DNA of 64,000 nucleotides from an uncultured Bacteroidia bacterium (GTDB lineage Bacteria; Bacteroidota; Bacteroidia; Bacteroidales; F082): NCBI GenBank assembly GCA_902786745.1, contig CADADR010000001.1, positions 1 through 64,000 on the forward strand, written 5' to 3'. Position 1 is the stretch's first letter, and every line of letters starts with the position of its first letter. The notes beneath the pieces were generated by a model. That model was not told where the DNA came from and searched no databases. It saw only the letters and a program-made list of their open reading frames with translations. The position numbers were made by a program, and so were the translations under genes. This document shows positions 34,777 to 43,963 of this stretch, in pieces.

Positions 34777-34862
34777 AGTGACGAAAAACGGCGTTTTGGG
34801 ACGAAAGTGACGAATTTAGTGACGAAAAACGGCAAATTGTGACGAAAAACACCCTTCGTCAC
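34777..34862. repeat. Iterated GTGACGAA motif upstream of the SGNH esterase gene
   Basis: GTGACGAAAAAC occurs three times (near 34779, 34820 and 34840), with a shortened GTGACGAA near 34808 and an inverted TTCGTCAC at the end (34855-34862). Confidence 0.7.
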
Positions 34863-34883
34863 AATTAATTGGGATGAAAAACA

Positions 34884-36728
34884 CTACTCAACAGTGACCG
34901 ATTTGGCCAGATTTCGGGGCTGGTCGACGTTGCAGCCACGCATTACTGCGATGTGGTAGGCAAGGATCTGCAAGGGCACAGTGGCCAAGAGGGGCGAATA
35001 GAGGCATTCCGTCTCGGGAATCTCGATGACATAGTCAGCCATCTTACGCGCCAACACATCCTTCTCGCTGATGACGGCGATGATTTTTCCGTCGCGAGCC
35101 TTCACCTCCTGGATGTTGCTGAGCACTTTTTCGTAAGTGCTGTGGTTGGTGGCGATAAACACAACGGGCATATCCTTGTCAATCAAGGCGATGGGGCCGT
35201 GCTTCATCTCGGCGGCAGGATAGCCTTCGGCGTGGATATAGGAAATCTCTTTCAACTTCAAGGCACCTTCCAAAGCCACAGGATAGTTCTGCAAACGACC
35301 AAGATACAACATGTTGCGCACATCCTTGTATTTCATTGCGATGTCCTTCACATGGCCGCTGTGGTCGAGGGTCCATTGTATCTTTTCGGGGATACGATCC
35401 AACTCCTGAATGAAGGCAAGACGTTCCTCGTCTTTCATCGAGCCCTTCAACTCGGCGAGGCGCAGGGCCAGCATAGCCATCACGGTCACCTGCGAGGTAA
35501 AAGCCTTCGTCGAGGCCACGCCGATCTCCGGACCGGCATGGGTGTAGATGCCCGCGTCGGTAGCTCTGGAGATAGACGAGCCAATCACGTTGCAGATGCC
35601 CAGCACGACCGCGCCTTTCTCCTTGGCAAGTTGTATGGCAGCCAAGGTGTCGGCGGTCTCGCCCGACTGCGACACGGCAATCACCACATCGTGGGGTGTG
35701 ATGACGGGATCGCGATAGCGGAACTCCGAAGCATATTCCACTTTGACACGTATCTTGGCCAGCTTCTCGATGAGGTAGCTGCCTACGAGGCTGGCATGCC
35801 ACGAGGTGCCGCAAGCCACAAAGACGATGTTATCGGCATAGAGCAGCTGCTTCTCATACTGCAGTATGCCACCAAGGCGCACCGTGTTGTGTTCGGGGAG
35901 CAGACGACCGCGCATGGTGTCGCGCACGATGGTGGGCTGTTCGTAGATCTCCTTCATCATGAAATGGTCGAAGCCCGCCTTCTCGATAGAGTCGAGGTTC
36001 ATCTTCAGCTCCTGCACGTAGGGCATGGCTTCCACGTCATGAATGGTCTTGATGTGAAGCTCTTCGCCCAACTTGATGCGCACCACCTGCTCATCCTCAA
36101 GGTAGACCACCTTCTGGGTGCGACCCACGATAGGAGTGGCATCGGAGGCGATGTAATACTCGTTTTCGCCTATACCGATGACCATGGGGCTGCCTTTACG
36201 GGCGGCGATGAGTTCGTCGGGATGACCTTTTTCCACAATGGCGATGGCATAGGCGCCCACCACGTGGTTCAAGGCAATGCGCACGGCCTCAAACAAATCG
36301 ACATGCTCGCTTTGCTGCACGTCTTCGATGAGGTTGGTGAGTACCTCCGTGTCGGTCGACGACAGGAACTTAAACCCACGTTTTTCCAGTTCCTTGCGAA
36401 GGCTCAGATAGTTCTCAATGATACCATTATGAATCAATGCGAGATTGCCCGATTGTGAGCGATGGGGATGGGCGTTCACCTGATTGGGCTCGCCATGGGT
36501 GGCCCAGCGCGTGTGGGCGATGCCTATATGGCCGCTGACGTCCTTTCCTTCAGCAAAAGCCTCCAAGTCGGAGACCTTGCCCTTGGTCTTATACACATTC
36601 AACACGTCGGCATCATTGAGCAGCGCCACGCCGGCACTGTCGTAGCCACGATATTCAAGACGTTTCAGGCCCTCAATCAAAATCGGATAGGCGTCCTGAT
36701 GGCCCAGATAAGCAACTATTCCACACAT
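34884..36728 (-). CDS. glmS: Glutamine-fructose-6-phosphate aminotransferase (isomerizing)
   Basis: I start it at the ATG at 36726-36728, which gives MCGIVAYLG with Cys2 as the N-terminal amidotransferase nucleophile; an upstream in-frame ATG would bury this residue. The 614-residue protein has the GATase domain (RGYDSAGVA, HTRWATHGEPN, HNGIIENY) and two SIS domains (CGTSWHA, SQSGETADT), ending DQPRNLAKSVTVE. It makes glucosamine 6-phosphate for peptidoglycan and lipopolysaccharide. Confidence 0.97.
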   Translation of the reverse strand: MCGIVAYLGHQDAYPILIEGLKRLEYRGYDSAGVALLNDADVLNVYKTKGKVSDLEAFAEGKDVSGHIGIAHTRWATHGEPNQVNAHPHRSQSGNLALIHNGIIENYLSLRKELEKRGFKFLSSTDTEVLTNLIEDVQQSEHVDLFEAVRIALNHVVGAYAIAIVEKGHPDELIAARKGSPMVIGIGENEYYIASDATPIVGRTQKVVYLEDEQVVRIKLGEELHIKTIHDVEAMPYVQELKMNLDSIEKAGFDHFMMKEIYEQPTIVRDTMRGRLLPEHNTVRLGGILQYEKQLLYADNIVFVACGTSWHASLVGSYLIEKLAKIRVKVEYASEFRYRDPVITPHDVVIAVSQSGETADTLAAIQLAKEKGAVVLGICNVIGSSISRATDAGIYTHAGPEIGVASTKAFTSQVTVMAMLALRLAELKGSMKDEERLAFIQELDRIPEKIQWTLDHSGHVKDIAMKYKDVRNMLYLGRLQNYPVALEGALKLKEISYIHAEGYPAAEMKHGPIALIDKDMPVVFIATNHSTYEKVLSNIQEVKARDGKIIAVISEKDVLARKMADYVIEIPETECLYSPLLATVPLQILAYHIAVMRGCNVDQPRNLAKSVTVE

Positions 36729-36751
36729 AATTGTAATCGGTTTTAAAGGTG

Positions 36752-36759
36752 CAAAAATA
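36752..36759 (-). promoter_or_regulatory. -7 box of glmS
   Basis: TATTTTTG followed by CACC on the minus strand, 23 bases ahead of the ATG. No glmS ribozyme-like structure is apparent in the short leader. Confidence 0.6.
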
Positions 36760-36802
36760 GTTTTTTTTGAATAGACGACGCAAAATCCGCCTTTTTTGAA
36801 AG

Positions 36803-36838
36803 GCAAAAAAAAGACCCGTACCAGAACGATACGGGTCT
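36803..36838 (-). terminator. Terminator after lemA
   Basis: AGACCCGTA (36812-36820) and TACGGGTCT (36830-36838), followed on the minus strand by a long T run. Confidence 0.9.
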
Positions 36839-36860
36839 ATTGCTCCAAAAAATACTCCTT

Positions 36861-37451
36861 TTATTCAAAGAGGTCCTTGACATCGGGGGCTTGCTGAGCG
36901 GCTTCGGAGGCCTCGAAATAAGGCTTCTTGTCGAAACCGAACATATTCGCCACGATATTGGCCGGGAAACGACGGACGGCGGTGTTGTAGGCCTTAGCCG
37001 TTTCGTTAAACTCCCTTCTAGCGTTGGCGATGGTGTTTTCACAAGCCTCAAGTTGCGATTGAAGGTCGAGATAATTCTGGTTGGCTTTCAAATCGGGATA
37101 TTGCTCGACCGTGACCAACAGACGCGACAAAGCGCCCGACATCTCGTCCTGAGCGGCCTGGAAAGCTTTCATGTTTTCCTCGGTAAGGTTGCTGGCATCA
37201 AGCGTGGTCGCCGTTGCCTTGGCTCTGGCCTCGACCACTGCCGTCAGCGTACCAGCTTCATATTCAGCATAGTTTTTCACCGTGGCGACAAGATTGGGAA
37301 TCAGGTCAGCACGTTTCTGGTAAGCCGTTTGCACATTGCCAACAGCCGTTTCGACAGCCTCTTGTTGCGAGACCAACCCATTGTAGATCTTCATTCCCCA
37401 AAGCACGGCAAGCAGTGCGAGGATAAGAATCACGAGAATACCTTTCTTCAT
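36861..37451 (-). CDS. LemA family protein
   Basis: The 196-residue protein has an N-terminal membrane anchor (residues 4-20) followed by YNGLVSQQEAVETAVGNVQ, a long helical domain with QKRADLIPNLVATVKNYA and the C-terminal FNETAKAYNTAVRRFPANI segment, all typical of LemA. The helical domain faces the periplasm. The function of the family is not settled. It stands alone between glmS and the divergent ricT run. Confidence 0.93.
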   Translation of the reverse strand: MKKGILVILILALLAVLWGMKIYNGLVSQQEAVETAVGNVQTAYQKRADLIPNLVATVKNYAEYEAGTLTAVVEARAKATATTLDASNLTEENMKAFQAAQDEMSGALSRLLVTVEQYPDLKANQNYLDLQSQLEACENTIANARREFNETAKAYNTAVRRFPANIVANMFGFDKKPYFEASEAAQQAPDVKDLFE

Positions 37452-37498
37452 AGGAACTTATTTTTACAGTTAAACAATTGTTTCCTTAATATCGGCCA

Positions 37499-37527
37499 CA
37501 AAGATATAGATTTTTTTCGTATTTTTG
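37499..37527. promoter_or_regulatory. Back-to-back promoters of lemA and the ricT operon
   Basis: TATCTTTG on the minus strand (37499-37506) and TATTTTTG on the plus strand (37520-37527) give divergent transcription from a 111-base gap. Confidence 0.65.
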
Positions 37528-37562
37528 CAGTTTATCTATATGATTTAAAACGAAATTTATAC

Positions 37563-38681
37563 ATGTCTGACAATCAACATATTAATATGAACGACCGCAC
37601 TGATGCCCAATTATTGAACCGAGGCTGTCGGCTAACCGAAGAGTATGTTCCGGGGCAAAAAGTGCTTTCTTGCGGTCGATGCAAGCTGAATCAGTTTGAT
37701 TGGCTGAAAGATTATGAGAACCAGGAAGTGCAAGGCAACGTATGCCTTGCCGAGGTGCGTTTCAAGAACGACAGAAAAGACTATTTCACTTATCCCGAGG
37801 ACCTTAACTTGGAGGTGGGCGAGTTGGTGGCCGTCGAAGCCGCCATCGGACACGACATCGGCATCGTTACCCTTTTGGGCGAGATCGTTAAGCGCCAGAT
37901 GAAGCGTAAGCGTTTCCGCACGCCGCTCAACGAGATGAAAAAAATCTATCGCAGGGCCCGTGCCAACGATATTGAGAAATGGCTTTCGGCCATCAAGTTG
38001 GAAGACGGCACCCTTTCGCGCACCCGCACCATCGCCGAGAACCTGGGACTTGAGATGAAGTTGAACGACGTGGAATACCAAGGCGACAAGACCAAAGCCA
38101 TCTTCTATTATACCGCCGATGGTCGTGTCGACTTCCGCGAACTCATCAAGAAACTGGCCGAGGAGTTCCACATCCGCATCGAGATGCGCCAAATAGGTGT
38201 TCGTCAGGAATCGGCTAAGTTGGGTGGTATCGGCTCATGCGGTCGTGAGTTGTGCTGCGCCTCCTGGATCAGCGATTTCCAGTCGGTGACTACCGGCGTG
38301 GCCCGTGTGCAGCAGCTCTCCCCCAACCCACAAAAACTGGCCGGACAATGTGGCAAACTGAAATGTTGCCTCAACTTCGAGTATGAAGCTTATGTGGAAG
38401 CCTTGAAGTCATTCTCCGACCCCAACATCGTACTGCATTTCGAAAGCGGCGATGCCATACACCAGAAAAACGATGTGTTCAAAGGCATCATGTGGTATTC
38501 CTACACCAACGACAAGGGGAACATCATGGCCCTGCCCGTCGACAAGGTGAAAGAAATCATCGCCATGAACAAGAAAGGCCAAAAGCCTGCCAAGCTGGAA
38601 GACTATGCCATCACCAAGGAAGCCCAGACCAACACCAACGAAGGCTACGGTGAGGCCGACCTGAAGAAGATGAGTGACTAA
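37563..38681 (+). CDS. ricT: PSP1-domain protein, RicT/YaaT-like
   Basis: I start it at the ATG at 37563, just downstream of the promoter; the same frame is open far upstream but there it crosses lemA. The 372-residue protein has the PSP1 core and cysteine motifs CGRCKL, CGRELCC and CGKLKCCLNFEYE, which in the RicAFT complex of Bacillus subtilis take part in iron-sulfur binding. In that system RicT helps RNase Y and affects development; the role in Bacteroidota is inferred. First gene of a run with gldH, a class A PBP, obgE and a PAP2 gene with gaps of 4-21 bases. Confidence 0.88.
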   Translation: MSDNQHINMNDRTDAQLLNRGCRLTEEYVPGQKVLSCGRCKLNQFDWLKDYENQEVQGNVCLAEVRFKNDRKDYFTYPEDLNLEVGELVAVEAAIGHDIGIVTLLGEIVKRQMKRKRFRTPLNEMKKIYRRARANDIEKWLSAIKLEDGTLSRTRTIAENLGLEMKLNDVEYQGDKTKAIFYYTADGRVDFRELIKKLAEEFHIRIEMRQIGVRQESAKLGGIGSCGRELCCASWISDFQSVTTGVARVQQLSPNPQKLAGQCGKLKCCLNFEYEAYVEALKSFSDPNIVLHFESGDAIHQKNDVFKGIMWYSYTNDKGNIMALPVDKVKEIIAMNKKGQKPAKLEDYAITKEAQTNTNEGYGEADLKKMSD

Positions 38682-38692
38682 AAAACACAAGA

Positions 38693-39157
38693 ATGAAAAG
38701 AAGACTCCATTGGATATTAGGGATTTGTTGCATGATGGCTTTGGCCTCGTGCAGCAATGACTCATTCGACAAACGCACCGTCATCCCTGAAGCCGAATGG
38801 CCTCAGACCGAACGGGTGGCTTTTGATGTCGACATCAACGACACCATCAGCCCTTACCTATTTGGCTTAGGCTTGCGTCATCTGGAAAACTACCGCTATA
38901 GCAACCTCTTTGTCTTCCTCCACACACGTATGCCCAATGGCAATGTCACCCACGACACCATAGAATGCACGCTGGCCACACCCGATGGCAAATGGATCGG
39001 TAAAAGCAGTGGCAGCATGCGTGACCTCACCATACCCTTGAACGAAAACCTGTTGTTCCCCTTGTCGGGATCCTATCATTTCGAGATCGAACAAGCCATG
39101 CGCGACCCGGTCTTGAAAGGCATCTCCGACATCGGACTATACATAGAAAAACAATAA
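38693..39157 (+). CDS. gldH: Gliding motility-type lipoprotein GldH
   Basis: A 154-residue lipoprotein with lipobox LASC (Cys20). The mature part matches GldH: FDVDINDTISPY, LGLRHLENYRYSNLFVFL, and a C-terminal MRDPVLKGISDIGLYIE. GldH is needed for gliding in Flavobacterium, but is also found in non-gliding Bacteroidales. Its position between ricT and the PBP1A gene hints at an envelope role. Confidence 0.9.
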   Translation: MKRRLHWILGICCMMALASCSNDSFDKRTVIPEAEWPQTERVAFDVDINDTISPYLFGLGLRHLENYRYSNLFVFLHTRMPNGNVTHDTIECTLATPDGKWIGKSSGSMRDLTIPLNENLLFPLSGSYHFEIEQAMRDPVLKGISDIGLYIEKQ

Positions 39158-39161
39158 TATC

Positions 39162-41408
39162 ATGAATAACAGCAAGAACAAACCTACGGAAGGAAAATCA
39201 AAAGCCGTCAAGAACCTTTGGATCATCTTCGGATCGGTCCTCTTGTTCATCATTTTGTTCTTCTTCTGTGTTGCCGTTGGCATTTTTGGCAAAATGCCGA
39301 GTTTCGACGAATTGGAAAACCCGCGCACCAACCTCGCCACGGAGATTTACTCCGCCGACGGCAAACTGTTGGGATCCTATTTCGTGGAAAACCGCTCCAA
39401 TGTGCGATACAGCGAGCTCTCGCATTATATGCCTGAGGCATTGATCAGCATCGAAGACGAGCGCTTCACCGAGCACTCGGGCATCGACGAGAAAGCCCTC
39501 TTCCGTGTCGCCTTTGGCGTGATGACGGGTAACAAAAGAGGTGGTGGTAGTACCATCACGCAGCAGCTGGCTAAAAACCTCTTCCCTCGCGGCGAGAACC
39601 TAAGCACCCCGAAACTGGTACTGCGAAAATTCAAGGAATGGATCACGGCTACCAAGCTGGAACATAATTATTCGAAGGAAGAGATCGTAGCCATGTACCT
39701 CAACACGGTGGCTTTCGGACACAACGCCTACGGCATCCGCTCTGCAGCCAACACCTTCTTTGACAAGAACCCTAAAGACCTCAACTTGGAGGAATGCGCA
39801 CTGATGGCCGGCGTGGTCAACGCCCCCACTCGTTACAGCCCCATACGTAACCCCGAACGTTCGTTGGGCCGACGCAACCTGGTGCTCCAAAAAATGGTCG
39901 ACAACGGTTTCATCACCCAAGAGGAGTGCGACTCCGTGTCGCAAATCCCGATCGACATGTCGCATTTCAACGTCTCGGACCACAACACCGGTCAAGCCAC
40001 CTATTTCCGTGAGTTCCTCAGAGGCTACCTCAACGACTGGGCGAAAAACACGACCCGCGCCGACGGCGAGCCTTACAACATCTATCGCGATGGCTTGCGC
40101 ATCTATACCACCATCGACTCGCGCATGCAACGTTATGCCGAAGATGCCGTCAAGGACTTCATGAGCAAGGAGTTGCAACCCATGTTCTTCAACCACTGGA
40201 AGGGTTACAAGAATGCCCCGTTCTCCAATGTCTCTGCCGATGAAATCGACCACATCCTGGAGACGTCGATGAAACGCTCCGACCGTTACCGTTCGCTGAA
40301 AAACGCTGGCATGTGCATGGACTCCATCAAAGCCGAGTTCAACAGACCCGTGCCCATGACCATCTTCTCGTGGAACGGACCTATCGACACGGTGATGAGC
40401 CCGATGGACTCCATCCGTTACTACAAATGGTACCTGCAAGCCAGTCTGGTCTCTATCGAGTCGCACACCGGCCATGTCAAGGCCTATGTCGGCGGCATCG
40501 ACTACCGTTTCTTCAAATATGACCACGTCACCCAAGCCCGTCGTCAGGTGGGTTCCACCTTCAAGCCTTTCGTCTATACCTTGGCCATGCAAGAAGGCGA
40601 GTTCACGCCATGCACGAGAATCCCCAATATCCCGTATAACATCGAGCTTCCCGACGGTCGTTTCTGGTCGCCTGGCAACTCCGGTGGCGGCGGTGGCGAA
40701 ATCACGCTGAAAAACGCTTTGGCACAATCCAACAACTGGATCTCGGCCTATCTGATGAACCAATTCGGCCCCGAGGCCGTCATCGGCATGGCCCGCCGCA
40801 TGGGTGTTGAATCACCCATCGACCCTGTGCCTTCCATCTGCTTGGGCGTATGTGACCTGAAACTTATCGAGATGGTCGGAGCCATGAGCACCTTCGCCAA
40901 CCAAGGCGTCTACATCAAACCCATGTTCATCACCCGCATCGAAGACAAAAACGGCAACGTCATCCAACGTTTCACTCCCGAAGAAACTGAAGCCATGAGC
41001 GAGGTCACCGCCTATAAGATGGTGGAATTGATGAAAGGCGTGGTGCAAAGCGGTACCGGTGTACGCCTGCGCTCTTTGTACGGCTTCAAGAACCCCATCG
41101 CTGGCAAGACGGGAACCACCCAAAAGAACAGCGACGGTTACTTCATGGGCATCACTCCGGACCTCACCACGGGTGTGTGGGTCGGCGCTGAAGACCGTAG
41201 CGTCCACTTCCGCTCGACTCGTTTGGGACAAGGCTCGCATACGGCATTGCCGATATGGGCCATGTATATGAAGAAAGTATACAATGACCCGAACCTGGGA
41301 ATCAGCCAAGGTGACTTCACGAAGCCTTATGCTCCTGGTGTTGACTTGGACTTCAACTGCTGGCAATACAACGACAACGAAAGCGACGAATACATCGATG
41401 AGTTTTAA
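39162..41408 (+). CDS. Penicillin-binding protein 1A (bifunctional glycosyltransferase/transpeptidase)
   Basis: This 748-residue protein has an N-terminal membrane anchor (residues 19-43), the GT51 domain (SIEDERFTEHSGID, GGGSTITQQLAKNLF, KEEIVAMYLNTVAFG) and the transpeptidase domain with the SxxK serine in GSTFKPF, SNN in AQSNNWISA, and the KTG box in AGKTGTT. It polymerises and cross-links peptidoglycan in the periplasm. The start is four bases after the gldH stop. Confidence 0.96.
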   Translation: MNNSKNKPTEGKSKAVKNLWIIFGSVLLFIILFFFCVAVGIFGKMPSFDELENPRTNLATEIYSADGKLLGSYFVENRSNVRYSELSHYMPEALISIEDERFTEHSGIDEKALFRVAFGVMTGNKRGGGSTITQQLAKNLFPRGENLSTPKLVLRKFKEWITATKLEHNYSKEEIVAMYLNTVAFGHNAYGIRSAANTFFDKNPKDLNLEECALMAGVVNAPTRYSPIRNPERSLGRRNLVLQKMVDNGFITQEECDSVSQIPIDMSHFNVSDHNTGQATYFREFLRGYLNDWAKNTTRADGEPYNIYRDGLRIYTTIDSRMQRYAEDAVKDFMSKELQPMFFNHWKGYKNAPFSNVSADEIDHILETSMKRSDRYRSLKNAGMCMDSIKAEFNRPVPMTIFSWNGPIDTVMSPMDSIRYYKWYLQASLVSIESHTGHVKAYVGGIDYRFFKYDHVTQARRQVGSTFKPFVYTLAMQEGEFTPCTRIPNIPYNIELPDGRFWSPGNSGGGGGEITLKNALAQSNNWISAYLMNQFGPEAVIGMARRMGVESPIDPVPSICLGVCDLKLIEMVGAMSTFANQGVYIKPMFITRIEDKNGNVIQRFTPEETEAMSEVTAYKMVELMKGVVQSGTGVRLRSLYGFKNPIAGKTGTTQKNSDGYFMGITPDLTTGVWVGAEDRSVHFRSTRLGQGSHTALPIWAMYMKKVYNDPNLGISQGDFTKPYAPGVDLDFNCWQYNDNESDEYIDEF

Positions 41409-41429
41409 TCCATAAAAAAGTAGAGCATT

Positions 41430-42437
41430 ATGACTTCTAACTTTGTCGACTACGTCAAAATCTTCTGCCGTTCAGGCAAGGGCGGACACGGCTCGTTGCA
41501 TTTCCGCCGCGAGAAATACATCCCGAAAGGCGGACCCGACGGCGGTGACGGCGGTCGTGGCGGCAACGTCATCATGCGTGGTAACGCCCAGCTGTGGACC
41601 CTACTACATCTGCGCTACACGAAGCATATCTATGCTGGCGACGGCGTGCCAGGAGGCAAAAACCAACTCACAGGTGCCGCTGGTGATGACATCTACATCG
41701 ATGTCCCACTGGGCACCGTAGCCTATCGTGCCGAAGACCACACCATGATAGGCGAGATCACAGAAGACAAGCAAGAAATCGTGCTCCTCAAAGGCGGACG
41801 CGGTGGCAAAGGCAATGCCTTCTTCAAGACGGCCACACTGCAGGCGCCCAAGTTCGCACAACCCGGCGAGCCCTGCCAAGAGGATTGGATTACCTTGGAA
41901 TTGAAGCTGTTGGCTGATGTCGGTCTAGTCGGCTTCCCCAATGCAGGCAAGTCGACATTACTCTCTGTCGTCTCGGCAGCCAAGCCCGAGATCGCCGATT
42001 ATCCCTTCACCACCCTTGTGCCCAACCTCGGCATCGTCAGCTATCGTGGCCACCGTAGTTTCGTCATGGCCGACATCCCTGGCATCATCGAAGGCGCAGC
42101 AGAAGGCAAAGGACTGGGTATCAGATTCTTGAGGCATATCGAAAGAAATTCCACCCTCTTGTTTATGGTGCCTGCCAACACCGAAGACGTCAAGGCAGAA
42201 TACGATATCCTGCTCAACGAGTTGAAGAAATACAACCCCGAGCTGATGGACAAGGACCGCATCCTGGCCATCACCAAGTGCGATTTGGTGGATGAAGACA
42301 CCATCAAGGAAATCAAGAAGCACCTGCCTAAGAAGATACCGCATGTCTTCATCAGCTCCGTAGCCCAGCAAGGCATCGATGAGTTGAAAGACTTGATTTG
42401 GCTGACGCTGAACAAAGGAGACGAAGAAGACTGGTAA
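41430..42437 (+). CDS. obgE: GTPase Obg
   Basis: It is 335 residues long. The glycine-rich Obg domain ([20 protein letters not shown]) is followed by the G domain with GFPNAGKST, the switch [17 protein letters not shown] and TKCD. Obg links ribosome assembly to growth control. It has no extended C-terminal domain. It sits 21 bases after the PBP gene. Confidence 0.96.
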   Translation: MTSNFVDYVKIFCRSGKGGHGSLHFRREKYIPKGGPDGGDGGRGGNVIMRGNAQLWTLLHLRYTKHIYAGDGVPGGKNQLTGAAGDDIYIDVPLGTVAYRAEDHTMIGEITEDKQEIVLLKGGRGGKGNAFFKTATLQAPKFAQPGEPCQEDWITLELKLLADVGLVGFPNAGKSTLLSVVSAAKPEIADYPFTTLVPNLGIVSYRGHRSFVMADIPGIIEGAAEGKGLGIRFLRHIERNSTLLFMVPANTEDVKAEYDILLNELKKYNPELMDKDRILAITKCDLVDEDTIKEIKKHLPKKIPHVFISSVAQQGIDELKDLIWLTLNKGDEEDW

Positions 42438-42448
42438 ACACAGCAACC

Positions 42449-43024
42449 ATGGATTACCTCTCCTCCATCGATTCCGACCTCTTCCTCTTTCTCAACGGAC
42501 TCCATGCCGATTGGCTGGACAAGGCTATGATTGCCGTCACGCGAATGTGGGTGTGGTTGCCGTTATACGCGTTGTTCGTTTATTGGATCGTGAAGCAATA
42601 CGGCAAACGTTGTTGGTGGATATTTCTGGCCATCGGTTTGGTTGTGCTTTGCTCCGACCAGCTCTCTGCCCATGTCTGCAAGCCCTTGTTTCATCGACTG
42701 AGACCTTGCTATAATGTCGACTTCCAAGATTTGATTTATCTTCCCAATGGCATGGCAGGAGGAAAATACGGCTTCGTCTCATCACATGCGGCCAACACCT
42801 TTGCGATTGCCGCTTTTCTGACAGGGGCGCTGGGCAAAAACCGCTGGTGGGCTGGCTTGGTGCTTTATCTTTGGGCCTTCATCTCTAGTTACAGCCGCAT
42901 TTACATAGGATTCCACTACCCTGGCGACATCGTTTGCGGCGCACTCTTAGGCATACTGATCGGGCTGATACTCTGGAAAGTGTTTCAGCTGGTTGTCGTC
43001 AAAAAGGTTTGGAAATCAGAATAA
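42449..43024 (+). CDS. PAP2-family membrane phosphatase
   Basis: I start at the ATG at 42449, 11 bases after the obgE stop. The 191-residue protein has several membrane helices and the three phosphatase motifs: KPLFHRLRP, SSHAANTF and SRIYIGFHYPGDIVCG. Possible substrates are undecaprenyl pyrophosphate or phosphatidic acid; the place next to a PBP gene favours the former by inference. Its last nine bases overlap the end of the convergent SAM hydroxide adenosyltransferase gene. Confidence 0.9.
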   Translation: MDYLSSIDSDLFLFLNGLHADWLDKAMIAVTRMWVWLPLYALFVYWIVKQYGKRCWWIFLAIGLVVLCSDQLSAHVCKPLFHRLRPCYNVDFQDLIYLPNGMAGGKYGFVSSHAANTFAIAAFLTGALGKNRWWAGLVLYLWAFISSYSRIYIGFHYPGDIVCGALLGILIGLILWKVFQLVVVKKVWKSE

Positions 43025-43831
43025 GGAATCCAAAGTAGGGGTAGTTTTCCCGTCATCGAAGATCACCTTGATGGTCGAGGAAGGCTCGATGCCGCAGAGC
43101 GAGGCCAACTTAGCCTTGTTCAAGGCCAGTTCGAGATAGCCATGAGTACCGAAGATGGCCACCAGATCCACCACATCGACATCCAGATAGCTGTCCGAGA
43201 TTTCCTCGACGGTATAGAGCGCGCCTTTTACCTGAATGACAAAGTCGCGGCCACGACGCTCCTTCTCGAACAACTCCTTGGAGATATTGGTAATTAAGTT
43301 GTCGTATGAGTCGATATGCATCACCACGCCTTCGATGGTATTGTCGCGAGCCACGGCACAGAAAGCGCCACCAGGATTGAGCCTCAGGCGCGGCTCCCCG
43401 ATGTTCGACAACGGCTCACCTTTGGCAATCATCACGGCCACCTTGACAAAACGGTCGCGCGTGGCAAACGTAAAGAAATCGGAGTCCTGCATCACATCGA
43501 TGCAATAGGCCTCGTCGTATTTACCGTCAAGGATATGGCTGAAGATGCCATTATCGGTAGAGATGAAGTATTGTCCCTCGGCTTTCACCACCACATGCGG
43601 ACATTCGGCCGACTCGATCGTGTCAACAGCAATGATGTGAATGGTACCTGGAGGGAAGCAGCGATAGCAGTTTTTCAACGTGAACCCGGCCTGAGCGACA
43701 TTGAACGGCTCGATTTCGTGGGTAACATCAACGATAGTGGCATCGGGCAATTGCGACAGAATCGTTCCTTTAACTGCCGCAGCATAATAATCCTTCGTTC
43801 CCCAATCGCTTGTTATTGTGATAATTGCCAT
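43016..43831 (-). CDS. SAM hydroxide adenosyltransferase (DUF62 family)
   Basis: The protein begins MAIITITSDWGTKDYYAA, matching the family N-terminus with its Asp; an ATG three codons upstream (43840) is also possible. VDVTHEIEPFNVAQAGF and FPPGTIHIIAVD are further family blocks. Members split S-adenosylmethionine to adenosine and methionine, and relatives are fluorinases and chlorinases. No halogenase-type insert is obvious. About 271 residues. Confidence 0.88.
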   Translation of the reverse strand: MAIITITSDWGTKDYYAAAVKGTILSQLPDATIVDVTHEIEPFNVAQAGFTLKNCYRCFPPGTIHIIAVDTIESAECPHVVVKAEGQYFISTDNGIFSHILDGKYDEAYCIDVMQDSDFFTFATRDRFVKVAVMIAKGEPLSNIGEPRLRLNPGGAFCAVARDNTIEGVVMHIDSYDNLITNISKELFEKERRGRDFVIQVKGALYTVEEISDSYLDVDVVDLVAIFGTHGYLELALNKAKLASLCGIEPSSTIKVIFDDGKTTPTLDSLF

Positions 43832-43860
43832 CGTCTGCAAAAAGTGGTATAGAGATTTTG

Positions 43861-43923
43861 CAAAGGTATATCATTTATGTGAAACTAGCCATAGGTTTTA
43901 GAAAAAAATTATCACTATCTTTG
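43861..43923. promoter_or_regulatory. Divergent promoters for the SAM hydroxide adenosyltransferase and phoH genes
   Basis: TACCTTTG on the minus strand (43861-43868) and TATCTTTG on the plus strand (43916-43923), both of the TAnnTTTG type. Confidence 0.6.
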
Positions 43924-43963
43924 CGAGCAAATAAAAAGACATACATCGACGAACTCAGTAACC

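Noticed and set aside
34953..36458. Plus-strand open frame of 501 codons
   Set aside because: Antisense to glmS; no promoter and no motif.
36660..36760. glmS ribozyme ahead of glmS
   Set aside because: The leader after the -7 box is only about 20 bases, too short for the ribozyme.
36840..37562. Extended N-terminus of RicT-like protein
   Set aside because: The same frame is open across the antisense of lemA, but the promoter at 37520-37527 and family length support a start at 37563.
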